Below are positions 15,081 to 22,825 of a stretch of 33,758 bases of DNA, in pieces. The DNA comes from Bacteroidaceae bacterium (lineage in GTDB: Bacteria; Bacteroidota; Bacteroidia; Bacteroidales; Bacteroidaceae). Where the stretch lies: assembly GCA_017617315.1 (NCBI GenBank), contig JAFZWM010000050.1:1-33758 (forward strand). Direction: 5' to 3'. Within the stretch, counting starts at the first letter, position 1. The number at the start of each line of letters is the position of its first letter. A model generated the notes under the pieces. That model saw only the letters and a program-made list of their open reading frames with translations, did not search any database and was not told where the DNA came from. The translations under genes and the position numbers were made by a program.

Positions 15081-16402
15081 TTAACCACCCAAGTATCCTT
15101 GAATCCGCCGCCTTGCGACGAGTTTACCACGAACGAGTCGGGATTACGCGAGAAGCGTGTCAGACCGCTGCGCCATACTTTTGTCTCCTTTCCGCTGATG
15201 ACGAAGGCGCGCAAGTCGGCTTTGCGTTCCACGAATTCGTTGCCTTCCAGAATCTCCAAATCCTTGAAGTCTATCACCTCTTGGGCAATCCATCGGCGTG
15301 GCTGTTCGATAATGAGCGACTTCAGTTTCTCGAGTTCATCCTCTTGCAAGTCCTTGCCGAATACCACGCCGTAGCCGCCGGCCTCGCTCACATCCTTGAC
15401 GACAAGCCTCCGTATGTTTTTCAGAACGAAATCATAGTCCTCTTTGAAATAAGGCAGATAGGTTGGGGCGTTTTGCAGGATAGGCTTTTCGTCCAGATAA
15501 TATTCAACCATCTTCGGCACAAAGTAGTATATGCCCTTGTCGTCGGCCACGCCGTTGCCGGGAGCGTTTACGAGAGCCACGTTGCCAGCCTTGTAAGCCT
15601 GCATGACGTTTGGAATGCCGAGAAGCGATGAGGCCTCGAATATCATCGGATCCATGTATTCGTCGCTAACGCGGCGGTATATGCAGCCTACGCGAGTGCG
15701 CTCTTTGTTGATGCCCGTGTAGTACACAATGTTGTCCTCTACAAAAAGTTCGCCGGGGTAGACGAGCGTTGCTCCTGTCTTCTCAGCCAGATACGAGTGC
15801 TCGAAGTAGGCCGAGTTGTATCGTCCAGGAGTAAGGATTACCGAGATGCCGCGATTGTCGTTCATCTCGTCCATCATGTCGCGCAGAAGGTCGGCGTAGT
15901 CGCGGTTTTCGGCTACGGCATGGGTGGTGAAGGTTGACGGGGAAACGCGTCGCGTAATCTCGCGTGCAATCATCGGATAGCTTGCTCCGCTTGGTATGCG
16001 CAGATTGTCTTCCAGAACGTACCATTGTCCGTCCTTGCCTTCGACAAGGTCGATGCCGGCGATGTGGGCATATACTCCGCCCGTCGGACTTATTTGTTCG
16101 CACTCCGGCAGATAGCCTTTTGACGAATATACGAACTCCTCGGGCACGATGCCGTCTGTTATTATTTCCTTGTCGTGATATATGTCCCACAGAAAACGGT
16201 TCAGCGCCTTCACTCTCTGCCTGAGACCTTGCTCAAGATAATCCCAGTCGTCTTTCCAGATGATGCGTGGTACGGGGTCGAATGGAAACAACTGCTCGTT
16301 AAAGACTCCGTTCTTATACACTCCGAAACGTACGCCATACCGCTCCATCCATTTGTTTACGGTGTTGCGGCTTTCGGTCAGTTCTTTTATCTTTATGCTC
16401 AT
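15074..16402 (-). CDS. Circularly permuted ATP-grasp protein (COG2308 type)
   Basis: This 442-residue protein is the first gene of the five-gene operon. The family is a circularly permuted ATP-grasp ligase. Landmarks are GVYKNG with FPFDPVPRII near the N-terminus, the segment EDNLRIPSGASYPM (131-144) with its acidic metal- and ATP-binding residues, and the C-terminal RRWIAQEVIDF and FVISGKETKVWRSGLTRF segments. ATP-grasp enzymes join a carboxylate to an amine through an acyl phosphate, and published comparative genomics predicted that this group makes a peptide or peptide-like tag. The product is unknown. A -7 box at 16615-16622 implies a leader of about 200 bases. Confidence 0.92.
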   Translation of the reverse strand: MSIKIKELTESRNTVNKWMERYGVRFGVYKNGVFNEQLFPFDPVPRIIWKDDWDYLEQGLRQRVKALNRFLWDIYHDKEIITDGIVPEEFVYSSKGYLPECEQISPTGGVYAHIAGIDLVEGKDGQWYVLEDNLRIPSGASYPMIAREITRRVSPSTFTTHAVAENRDYADLLRDMMDEMNDNRGISVILTPGRYNSAYFEHSYLAEKTGATLVYPGELFVEDNIVYYTGINKERTRVGCIYRRVSDEYMDPMIFEASSLLGIPNVMQAYKAGNVALVNAPGNGVADDKGIYYFVPKMVEYYLDEKPILQNAPTYLPYFKEDYDFVLKNIRRLVVKDVSEAGGYGVVFGKDLQEDELEKLKSLIIEQPRRWIAQEVIDFKDLEILEGNEFVERKADLRAFVISGKETKVWRSGLTRFSRNPDSFVVNSSQGGGFKDTWVVKN

Positions 16403-16614
16403 AGTTTTGTCTCTTTTTAGTTGTTGTGATTTGTGTTTATCTGCCTCTCTCTCTTAAGTTATGGTGTTGTTAATTGTGTTGGTGAAAATGCGAAAAATCT
16501 ACTCTCTGCGACTTGCAGAGGAACGGATAACCTATTGTTGGTTGGATATCAGACTTGTCATGTAAATTGTCTTGTAAAATAGCATAATGAATGGTTTGTG
16601 TTGTGTTTATGTTG
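16403..16614 (-). promoter_or_regulatory. Long 5' leader of the ATP-grasp operon
   Basis: If transcription starts near 16608 from the -7 box at 16615-16622, about 205 bases are untranslated. The leader holds a small perfect hairpin (CTCTGC/GCAGAG, 16504-16520) followed on the minus strand a few bases later by TTTTT. This could be a weak attenuator. No known riboswitch was recognised and no clear leader peptide is seen. Confidence 0.35.
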
Positions 16615-16622
16615 CAAAGATA
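16615..16622 (-). promoter_or_regulatory. -7 box for the ATP-grasp operon
   Basis: Minus strand TATCTTTG is a perfect match to the Bacteroidetes -7 consensus. The nearest TTTG upstream is 23 bp away (16646-16649), longer than normal, so the -33 element is uncertain. Confidence 0.6.
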
Positions 16623-16756
16623 AATATAATTTTAAAAATATAAAGCAAAATGTAAATTAAATATATTGTAGATGTTGCTTTTTGATATAAATCAAAATAA
16701 GGGGCGGCCAAAATGCAACAATTATAAGTAGAATGTTTACAAAAGTGTAAAAACGA

Positions 16757-16795
16757 AAATCGCCTGCGCTATTCTTTCGAATATGCAGGCGATTT
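16757..16795 (-). terminator. Terminator of the IscU-like/GGGtGRT operon
   Basis: AAATCGCCTGC (16757-16767 region) pairs with GCAGGCGATTT (16785-16795). On the minus strand the stem is followed by TCGTTTTTAC. It lies about 25 bases after the GGGtGRT stop codon. Confidence 0.85.
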
Positions 16796-16818
16796 AATTT
16801 TTGTATGAAGTTATCTAA

Positions 16819-17838
16819 TTACTTCTTGTTAAGAGCCAAGTCTACGTTTACGGCACATGCAACAGAGCAACCAACCATTGGGTTGTTACCAATGCCAAGG
16901 AAGCCCATCATTTCAACGTGAGCAGGAACTGAAGATGAACCTGCGAACTGAGCGTCAGAGTGCATACGACCAAGAGTATCAGTCATACCGTAAGAAGCAG
17001 GACCTGCAGCCATGTTATCTGGGTGCAAAGTACGGCCAGTACCACCACCTGAAGCAACTGAGAAGTATGCCTTACCAGCGCGGATACGCTCCTTCTTGTA
17101 AGTACCAGCTACTGGGTGCTGGAAACGAGTTGGGTTAGTAGAGTTACCTGTGATAGATACATCTACATCCTCGTGCCAAAGAATAGCAACACCCTCGCGA
17201 ACATCGTCAGCACCGTAGCAGTTAACTGCTGCGCGTGGACCGTTTGAGTAAGCCTTCTTCTCAACAACCTTAAGCTCGCCAGTGAAGTAGTCGAACTGAG
17301 TCTTAACGTATGTGAAACCGTTGATACGAGAGATGATCATAGCAGCATCCTTGCCAAGACCGTTAAGGATACAACGAAGTGGCTTGTCTGCTGGTCTTGA
17401 CTTGTTAGCCATCTGAGCAATCTTGATAGCACCCTCAGCAGCAGCGAATGACTCGTGACCTGCAAGGAATGCGAAGCACTTAGTCTCTGGCTCGAGCAAA
17501 CGAGCAGCAAGCTCGCCGTGGCCGATACCTACCTTACGGTCGTCGGCAACAGAACCAGGAATACAGAATGACTGAAGACCCTCACCGATGTAGTTTGCAG
17601 CCTCGACAGCGTTCTTAGCCTTCTCCTTAAGAGCGATAGCAGTACCTACAACGTAAGCCCACTTAGCGTTCTCGAAACAGATCATCTGAGTCTCCTCACA
17701 TGTCAAGTATGGGTCAAGGCCTGCAGCGTCGCAGATCTGGTTAGCCTCCTCGATAGAAGCGATGCCATGCTTATTCAAACAAGCAAGAATCTGCTTGATA
17801 CGACGATCCTGTGATTCAAATTTTACTTCTCTAATCAT
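16819..17838 (-). CDS. GGGtGRT family protein
   Basis: This 339-residue protein belongs to the family named for its GGGtGRT motif, here GGGTGRT at residues 264-270. Other conserved features are GHGELAARLLEPETK, LAGHESFAAAEGAIK and the C-terminal GNNPMVGCSVACAVNVDLAL with two cysteines. No signal or membrane segment is present, so it is cytoplasmic. The function is unknown. The family is found next to an IscU-like scaffold protein in anaerobic Bacteroidetes and Clostridia, as here (17-base gap), which suggests a role with iron-sulfur clusters. Codon choice resembles that of strongly expressed genes. Confidence 0.93.
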   Translation of the reverse strand: MIREVKFESQDRRIKQILACLNKHGIASIEEANQICDAAGLDPYLTCEETQMICFENAKWAYVVGTAIALKEKAKNAVEAANYIGEGLQSFCIPGSVADDRKVGIGHGELAARLLEPETKCFAFLAGHESFAAAEGAIKIAQMANKSRPADKPLRCILNGLGKDAAMIISRINGFTYVKTQFDYFTGELKVVEKKAYSNGPRAAVNCYGADDVREGVAILWHEDVDVSITGNSTNPTRFQHPVAGTYKKERIRAGKAYFSVASGGGTGRTLHPDNMAAGPASYGMTDTLGRMHSDAQFAGSSSVPAHVEMMGFLGIGNNPMVGCSVACAVNVDLALNKK

Positions 17839-17855
17839 ATTATGGGTCCTCCTTA

Positions 17856-18557
17856 TTATTCTTTACGTGGGTCAATAGATTTAACAACACCGTCCTCAGC
17901 CTTAGTACGGCCGTAAGTACCGGTAACACTCTTCAAAGCCTCGTCGGCTGGAACGCCCTTCTTGATGGCATCCATGAACTTGCCCATGTGAACGAACTCA
18001 TAACCGCAAACCTGATCGTCGGCATCAAGGAACATCTTAGTGATGTAGCCCTCAGTAAGCTGAAGGTAACGAGTACCCTTAACCTTTGTACCGTAAAGTG
18101 TACCAGTCTGTGAGATAAGACCCTTACCAAGGTCCTCAAGACCAGCACCGATCATCAAGCCGCCCTCAGAGAAAGCAGACTGTGTGCGTCCGTAAACGAT
18201 CTGAAGGAACAACTCGCGCATAGCTGTGTTGATAGCATCGCAAACGAGGTCTGTGTTAAGAGCCTCAAGAATTGTCTTGCCAGGAAGAATCTCAGAAGCC
18301 ATAGCAGCTGAGTGAGTCATACCTGAACAACCGATTGTCTCAACAAGACACTCCTCGATAACGCCCTCTTTTACGTTAAGGGTAAGCTTACAAGCACCCT
18401 GCTGAGGTGCACACCAACCCACACCGTGAGTAAGACCGCTGATGTCCTTTATTTCTTTTGCCTGAATCCACTTTCCTTCTTCTGGAATTGGAGCTGGTCC
18501 GTGGTTAGGACCTTTGGCTACGCAGCACATTTCCTGCACTTCTTTTGAATAAACCAT
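17856..18557 (-). CDS. IscU/NifU-like iron-sulfur scaffold protein, extended form
   Basis: This 233-residue protein is longer than IscU (about 128). An IscU-like core is recognisable: C49 (GWCAPQQGAC), C77 (ETIGCSGMTHSAAMASEILPG) and C106 (LVCDAI) fall at the three scaffold cysteine positions, with two more cysteines at 11-12 in the N-terminus. The C-terminal part (about 135-233) is specific to this group. It is inferred to bind or deliver an Fe-S cluster, with the GGGtGRT protein as its client or partner. It is first in the two-gene operon, and its promoter is at 18657-18687. Confidence 0.88.
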   Translation of the reverse strand: MVYSKEVQEMCCVAKGPNHGPAPIPEEGKWIQAKEIKDISGLTHGVGWCAPQQGACKLTLNVKEGVIEECLVETIGCSGMTHSAAMASEILPGKTILEALNTDLVCDAINTAMRELFLQIVYGRTQSAFSEGGLMIGAGLEDLGKGLISQTGTLYGTKVKGTRYLQLTEGYITKMFLDADDQVCGYEFVHMGKFMDAIKKGVPADEALKSVTGTYGRTKAEDGVVKSIDPRKE

Positions 18558-18656
18558 GTCTATTTTTGTTTAGTATAAAATTAAAATTCCAGCTATATTT
18601 GGGTCTGAAATAACTTTTCGTATAGCTTATATTACGTTTATCACACTAAGTTGTTG

Positions 18657-18687
18657 CAAATGTAACTAAACATTTTAAAAATACAAG
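18657..18687 (-). promoter_or_regulatory. Promoter of the IscU-like/GGGtGRT operon
   Basis: Minus strand: CTTG (18687-18684), 19-bp spacer, TACATTTG (18664-18657). The leader is about 93 bases and AT-rich, with no recognised riboswitch. Confidence 0.65.
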
Positions 18688-18734
18688 TAAAAAAACTATA
18701 GTTTTTCGGACGGTTTTCGGCGTATTGGCTTTTT

Positions 18735-18768
18735 TTTTGCCGTCGGGCAGTCGGTTTGTACGGCAAAA
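18735..18768. repeat. Inverted repeat flanked by a T-run
   Basis: TTTTGCCGT and ACGGCAAAA enclose a GC-rich loop of about 16 bases. On the plus strand the T-run precedes the stem, and on the minus strand A's follow, so it is not a standard terminator in either direction. The role is unknown. Confidence 0.4.
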
Positions 18769-18789
18769 TGTAAAGTATAGGTTACAAAG

Positions 18790-18821
18790 CATCCGCACAA
18801 GATTGTGGTCTTGTACGGATG
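18790..18821 (-). terminator. Hairpin downstream of the 60-residue protein gene
   Basis: CATCCGcACAAGA pairs with TCTTGTaCGGATG (one mismatch) around a 6-base loop. Only a short CTTTG follows on the minus strand, so termination strength is doubtful, but the position fits the 3' end of the small Cys protein transcript. Confidence 0.5.
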
Positions 18822-18886
18822 TTGGTTTGCAGTCTCGGCATCTCGTCGTGGCTGCCTACTTGTCGTGGAATTTTGTGTTGTAATGC

Positions 18887-19069
18887 TTAGTACTTCGTAA
18901 AATTGTATTTTTGTCGTATTTTCATCTTCTCCTCCTCACCGAGGCTTGTAAAGAATCCTTTCCACCCCGGGCAGAAGTTGATGTGCCAACGCCAGAATTT
19001 GCCAAGCAGAGAGCTGGGCTTCTGGTCGTAGTTTGCTCTGAATTTGCAATTTTTGCAGTTGTGTCCCAT
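18887..19069 (-). CDS. Small conserved Cys-rich protein
   Basis: This 60-residue protein starts HNCKNC (H3, C5, C8) and contains the tract FWRWHINFCPGWKGFF with H29 and C33. The N-terminal CxxC plus a later Cys/His suggests a small metal site, but no known zinc-ribbon is complete. I recall similar short proteins in Bacteroidetes with the same WRWHINFCPGWK core, but have no name or function for it. A good promoter (19102-19132) stands directly upstream, which supports expression. The protein is basic, lacks a signal peptide and is probably cytoplasmic. Confidence 0.75.
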   Translation of the reverse strand: MGHNCKNCKFRANYDQKPSSLLGKFWRWHINFCPGWKGFFTSLGEEEKMKIRQKYNFTKY

Positions 19070-19101
19070 CTTTATGAATCTTTAATATGTCGTTTGCGAT
19101 G

Positions 19102-19132
19102 CAAATATACGCAAATAATTTTATATCGCAAG
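19102..19132 (-). promoter_or_regulatory. Promoter of the small Cys-rich protein
   Basis: Minus strand: CTTG (19132-19129), 19-bp spacer, TATATTTG (19109-19102), about 33 bases upstream of the start codon. Confidence 0.7.
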
Positions 19133-19281
19133 CGATTTAATAACTTTTTTACGCTTAATTCGCATTTTTTATGATTTAGGACATGATTTTCGGTAGGGTA
19201 GAATGAAAAACGGGGGCTTGAAAAGCGTGATGCTTCGATTTTCTCTGGTTTGCTTTGTGGCAATCGTTCAAGTTACTACAT

Positions 19282-19496
19282 CCAACTTTCAACAGACATT
19301 GGCAATTATTATCGGCTTGCTTTACCGAACCTTCTCCGAACTATGAACGTAGCTTGAACGTACCTTGTGGCTTACTTGAACGAACCTTGAACGAACCTTG
19401 AACGAACCTTGAACGTAGCTTGAACGTAACTTGAACGAACCTTGCCCGTAGCTACCCCGTATCTTCCCCGTAGCTACTCCCTTGCTTGAAAGTTGG
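19282..19496 (+). repeat. 11-bp repeat array, locus 2 (15 units, bounded by inverted repeats)
   Basis: From 19320 to 19484 the sequence is exactly fifteen 11-base units, mostly CTTGAACGAAC or CTTGAACGTAG, ending with CCC-type units such as CTACCCCGTAT. The whole is bracketed by a perfect 11-bp inverted repeat, CCAACTTTCAA (19282-19292) and TTGAAAGTTGG (19486-19496). The leader at 19304-19322 is identical to locus 1, and a 23-base block (19445-19467) is identical to 6923-6945. It lies between the divergently oriented small Cys protein and pectinesterase genes. Confidence 0.92.
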
Positions 19497-19574
19497 TTTT
19501 TCGGCTTTTTCTGCATATCGATTAGTCGCTTTGCATATTGTTCCGGAATTGCCTTCGCCGCCCTCGTGTAAATA

Positions 19575-19618
19575 ATTCGGGATTCCTTCGGGATGCGTTC
19601 GAGATTCCTTTGGATTTT
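19575..19618 (+). repeat. Short satellite of four 11-bp units
   Basis: Four successive units read ATTCGGGATTC, CTTCGGGATGC, GTTCGAGATTC and CTTTGGATTTT. The period matches the neighbouring array but the consensus is different. It lies about 80 bases beyond the right border of locus 2. The rest of 19497-19729 shows no gene. Confidence 0.55.
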
Positions 19619-19729
19619 GTCCTGTTTTTTTCAGATATTATAAAAATGCGGAAAAATATGTTTTAGGACACCGTTTTTGTACCGTTATATAAAATAATGA
19701 AAATATGACGAAAAATATTTCGAAAAGAA

Positions 19730-19761
19730 TTTGCTGATTTTGACATATAGTCTTATTTTTG
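19730..19761 (+). promoter_or_regulatory. Promoter of the pectinesterase gene
   Basis: TTTG (19730-19733), 20-bp spacer, TATTTTTG (19754-19761). The predicted leader is about 113 bases and AT-rich. Confidence 0.6.
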
Positions 19762-19880
19762 TGACCGATGATTTACATTTGCTGATTCTGTGTTCGTAAA
19801 CAAACAACCGTTTTATATTAATTACACTAATTTATACGATAGCAAACTCAATTTTAATAACTTTAATATCACTAAAAAGA

Positions 19881-22724
19881 ATGAAACAAAAATTACATTT
19901 CTTTTTGGCGTTTCTCCTTGCTTTTATGGGAGTAACGCTTAGCTCGGCCGATGAGGTTGAGTATGTAACAAAGGAGAAGTTGCTTTACAAGACAACTTTC
20001 CAAGACTGGGCTGACGTAAAGGCTGACAAGACAAAGGCCGTTACCGTTACCAAGCAGATGACTAATGGCGAAGAGCTTGTTTTCTCGCTGTTCAATACTG
20101 CCCTCGACAACGACGGAACTCATTCTAAGTTTTCTAACGAGGATGTAACTCCTGGTTATTTGCAGACTCAGAAAGACAAGGATAATGTACCTTACATTGA
20201 GACATCTGCAATTTCCGACCTTACAAAGTTCGAGCTTTATCAGGCTGCAACAGGCGGCACACGAGGCATTACCGTAAGCGTTAAGGGTGATGGCGATGCA
20301 GACTGGGTTATGCTTCACAACAAATCTATCGAAAAGGCTGCGGGCGAGCTTCTTTCTTTCGAGGTAAACCGCAAGAACTGCAAGATTCGTATCGGAACTT
20401 TCGAACCTGAACAGAATGCTTACATTCTTTCTATGAAGATTTATGGAAATGTTCAGGTTCCTGCTCGCAAGTTTGTCGATTTCAAGGTTGACTTGACTCC
20501 AAACCCTTATAGTGTAACCGTTCCTTCTGACGGCAATCTGCCTGCTGGCGTTGTTGTAAACGGCGGAGAATGGCACGATAGCCAGCACGGATACAGCGAT
20601 TTTAGCGTGTCTGTTCCTGTAGATGGTCCGGTTGAGGTTTTTGTTGGAGGTTGCAAACATTCAAATAAATCGGCAACTGTTTCGATAGACGGTAATGTAG
20701 TTGCTACATTAGACACCAAGACGGCAGGTTGTAGCGGCTTTGCAAAGTACACATATAATAAGGAAGAGGCAACAACGCTTACAATCAATTGTGGCCAGTA
20801 TTGTCCTTGGCTTGAGGTTAAGGCATGCGACTATATCGAGGAGTGTACCGTTACATACTACGATACTGACAATAAGACGATTCTCGGTTCTGAAGTAGTT
20901 GTGGGCAGTTCTAAACTTGCCTTCAAGTATGGCGAGAAGGATGTTACCGTTGCTGAAGGACAGAAGTTCCGCGGATGGTTTAACGGTAAACTCTCAACAT
21001 CAACCAAGGTTGCCGAGGGGCTTGAGATTACCGAAGACATCAAGTTGTATGCAAAGGCTACAGACATCGAGAATGTAACAGATGTTTCTCATTTCATTTA
21101 TGACTTTACAAAGCCAAGTTTCTATATTGAAGACCATGAGGCAATTGAGGCTGTTAATGCTTCATATTACAACGAACACGGATGGGTGGTTGCCCAAGGT
21201 GGCTCGTTCAAGGTGAAAGTGGGCGGCAAGGCTTATATTACAATAAAGAATTGCCAGTTCTCTAAGGCGGGCGAGGGCATTGTAACAGATGAGGCTGGCA
21301 AGGAGATTGCCCGCTTTAATGCCGTTGCTGCAAGCGATGGTGCAGCTACATCTATCAAGTATGATGGCGAGGCTACAACTCTTACAATAACATATCCTAA
21401 CGGAGCTTATGTTCATGGCATCGAAGTGGCTTGCGTTCGCGAATTCGTAGAGTTCGACGAGGCTCTTGGCTACTACAAGATTCCTGCAAACGATGTAAAC
21501 AGCTTCTTGCTTGCCCTTACTGATGCAAACTCAAAGGGCGATGTCAAGATTTTCCTTCCAAACGGAACTTACGATTTGGGCGAGATTACTCTTACTTCAG
21601 TCTCTGGCAAGAACATCTCTATCATTGGCGAGAGCATGGAGGGTACTATCATCAAGAACGCTCCGCTTGTAGAGAACGAGGGAATCGGAACAACAGCAAC
21701 ACTCTTGAATAATTCAAGCAACCTCTATCTTCAGGATTTGACACTTCAGAATGCACTCGACTATTACAAGAGTGGTGCTGCCGGTCGTGCTGTCTGCTTG
21801 CAGGAAGAGGGTTCTAACACAATCTGCAAGAATGTGAGATTGCTTTCTTATCAGGATACATATTACAGTCACAAGACTTCTAAGTTCTATTGGGAAGATT
21901 CAGAAATTCACGGAACAGTAGACTATATGTGTGGCGACGGTGATGTTATCTACAACCGTTGTAAGCTGGTTAACGAGTCTCGTGCTGCAAATAAGGAAGA
22001 TGGTCAATGTACAGTTTGTGCTCCATATCAATCAGCAGAGTGCAAGTGGGGCTATGTTTACCTCGACTGTTCAATCGACACAAAGAGTAAGACATTCGAT
22101 TTTGGTCGTGCATGGGGCGGTGAACCGAAGGCTGTATTCATTCGCACAACATTGCTTCAGCCTGAGAAGCTTGCCTCTTCACGCTTTACTGTTGCCGGTA
22201 TGAATGTTGCTGCATACGGCTTCTATGAGTACGGCACAATGAATGCAAGCGGCGAGAATATCACTCCGGCTTCTAACGTGATTAACTTTACTCATTCTAC
22301 AGGCAACAAGAAGTATGAGACTATCCTTACAGACAGCAAGGCTGCCGAGTTTACAGTTGCAAACATCTTTGGCGACTGGGCTCCTGAGGCTATTGCTGCT
22401 CAGAAGGAGATTTCAGACGAGGTTGTTGCTGCTGGCAACTACGAGACTGTATCAGACTGCTATCTCGCTACTGTCGACGGCGCAACAAGCATCGTAGCCG
22501 CTTCTGCTGTAAAGGCTCTTATCGAGGGCAAGGGCAACGTTACTTTGCGTGCTGCAAACGGTCGCGGCGGCTTCGGTCCTGCAAAGGTTGTGGCAAGCAC
22601 AACTGGCGTTAAGGCTGTATCTGCCGAGAATGGCGACAATGTTGTTTACGACCTTCTTGGCCGCAAGGTGAAGAATGCTACAAAGGGCATCTTTATCATC
22701 AACGGCGTAAAGGTTATCAAGTAA
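19881..22724 (+). CDS. Secreted multidomain pectin methylesterase (CE8)
   Basis: The protein is 947 residues. A signal peptide is cleaved near residue 23. Residues about 30-200 and 205-310 are beta-rich, probably carbohydrate-binding modules. Residues about 320-395 resemble a Listeria-Bacteroides (Flg_new) repeat ending in RGWFNG..LYAKA, followed by another binding-like region (400-530). The beta-helix CE8 domain is about 535-830, with Q658-D659 (QDTYY), D681 in GTVDYMCGDGD, and R743/W745 (GRAWG). These are the catalytic Asp pair, Arg and Trp of pectinesterases, which remove methyl groups from homogalacturonan. The C-terminus (VVYDLLGRKV..IFIINGVKVIK) resembles the sorting-type tails of Bacteroidetes surface proteins. 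The usual GTVDFIFG motif is altered to YMCG. Confidence 0.87.
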   Translation: MKQKLHFFLAFLLAFMGVTLSSADEVEYVTKEKLLYKTTFQDWADVKADKTKAVTVTKQMTNGEELVFSLFNTALDNDGTHSKFSNEDVTPGYLQTQKDKDNVPYIETSAISDLTKFELYQAATGGTRGITVSVKGDGDADWVMLHNKSIEKAAGELLSFEVNRKNCKIRIGTFEPEQNAYILSMKIYGNVQVPARKFVDFKVDLTPNPYSVTVPSDGNLPAGVVVNGGEWHDSQHGYSDFSVSVPVDGPVEVFVGGCKHSNKSATVSIDGNVVATLDTKTAGCSGFAKYTYNKEEATTLTINCGQYCPWLEVKACDYIEECTVTYYDTDNKTILGSEVVVGSSKLAFKYGEKDVTVAEGQKFRGWFNGKLSTSTKVAEGLEITEDIKLYAKATDIENVTDVSHFIYDFTKPSFYIEDHEAIEAVNASYYNEHGWVVAQGGSFKVKVGGKAYITIKNCQFSKAGEGIVTDEAGKEIARFNAVAASDGAATSIKYDGEATTLTITYPNGAYVHGIEVACVREFVEFDEALGYYKIPANDVNSFLLALTDANSKGDVKIFLPNGTYDLGEITLTSVSGKNISIIGESMEGTIIKNAPLVENEGIGTTATLLNNSSNLYLQDLTLQNALDYYKSGAAGRAVCLQEEGSNTICKNVRLLSYQDTYYSHKTSKFYWEDSEIHGTVDYMCGDGDVIYNRCKLVNESRAANKEDGQCTVCAPYQSAECKWGYVYLDCSIDTKSKTFDFGRAWGGEPKAVFIRTTLLQPEKLASSRFTVAGMNVAAYGFYEYGTMNASGENITPASNVINFTHSTGNKKYETILTDSKAAEFTVANIFGDWAPEAIAAQKEISDEVVAAGNYETVSDCYLATVDGATSIVAASAVKALIEGKGNVTLRAANGRGGFGPAKVVASTTGVKAVSAENGDNVVYDLLGRKVKNATKGIFIINGVKVIK

Positions 22725-22772
22725 CAAATTATAGAGCTTTACCGATGGCTTTTGCCATTGGTAAATAGGTCT

Positions 22773-22825
22773 AATCCCTGCAAGACATCAGACTCGAAAA
22801 ACTGACGATTTTGCAGGGATTTTTC
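22773..22825 (+). terminator. Terminator of the pectinesterase gene
   Basis: AATCCCTGCAA (22773-22783) pairs with TTGCAGGGATT (22811-22821), followed by TTTTCGTTTT. A smaller ACCGATGGC/GCCATTGGT hairpin precedes it at 22741-22762. Confidence 0.85.

Noticed and set aside
16504-16520. Riboswitch in the ATP-grasp operon leader
   Set aside because: There is only one 6-bp hairpin and no recognised aptamer pattern. It is kept only as a possible weak attenuator.
19322-19516. Arg/Ser-rich 64-residue ORF on the minus strand through the repeat array
   Set aside because: An 11-base repeat stays open in all frames if its units lack stops, so the ORF is a by-product. It has no promoter-like sequence or recognised domain.
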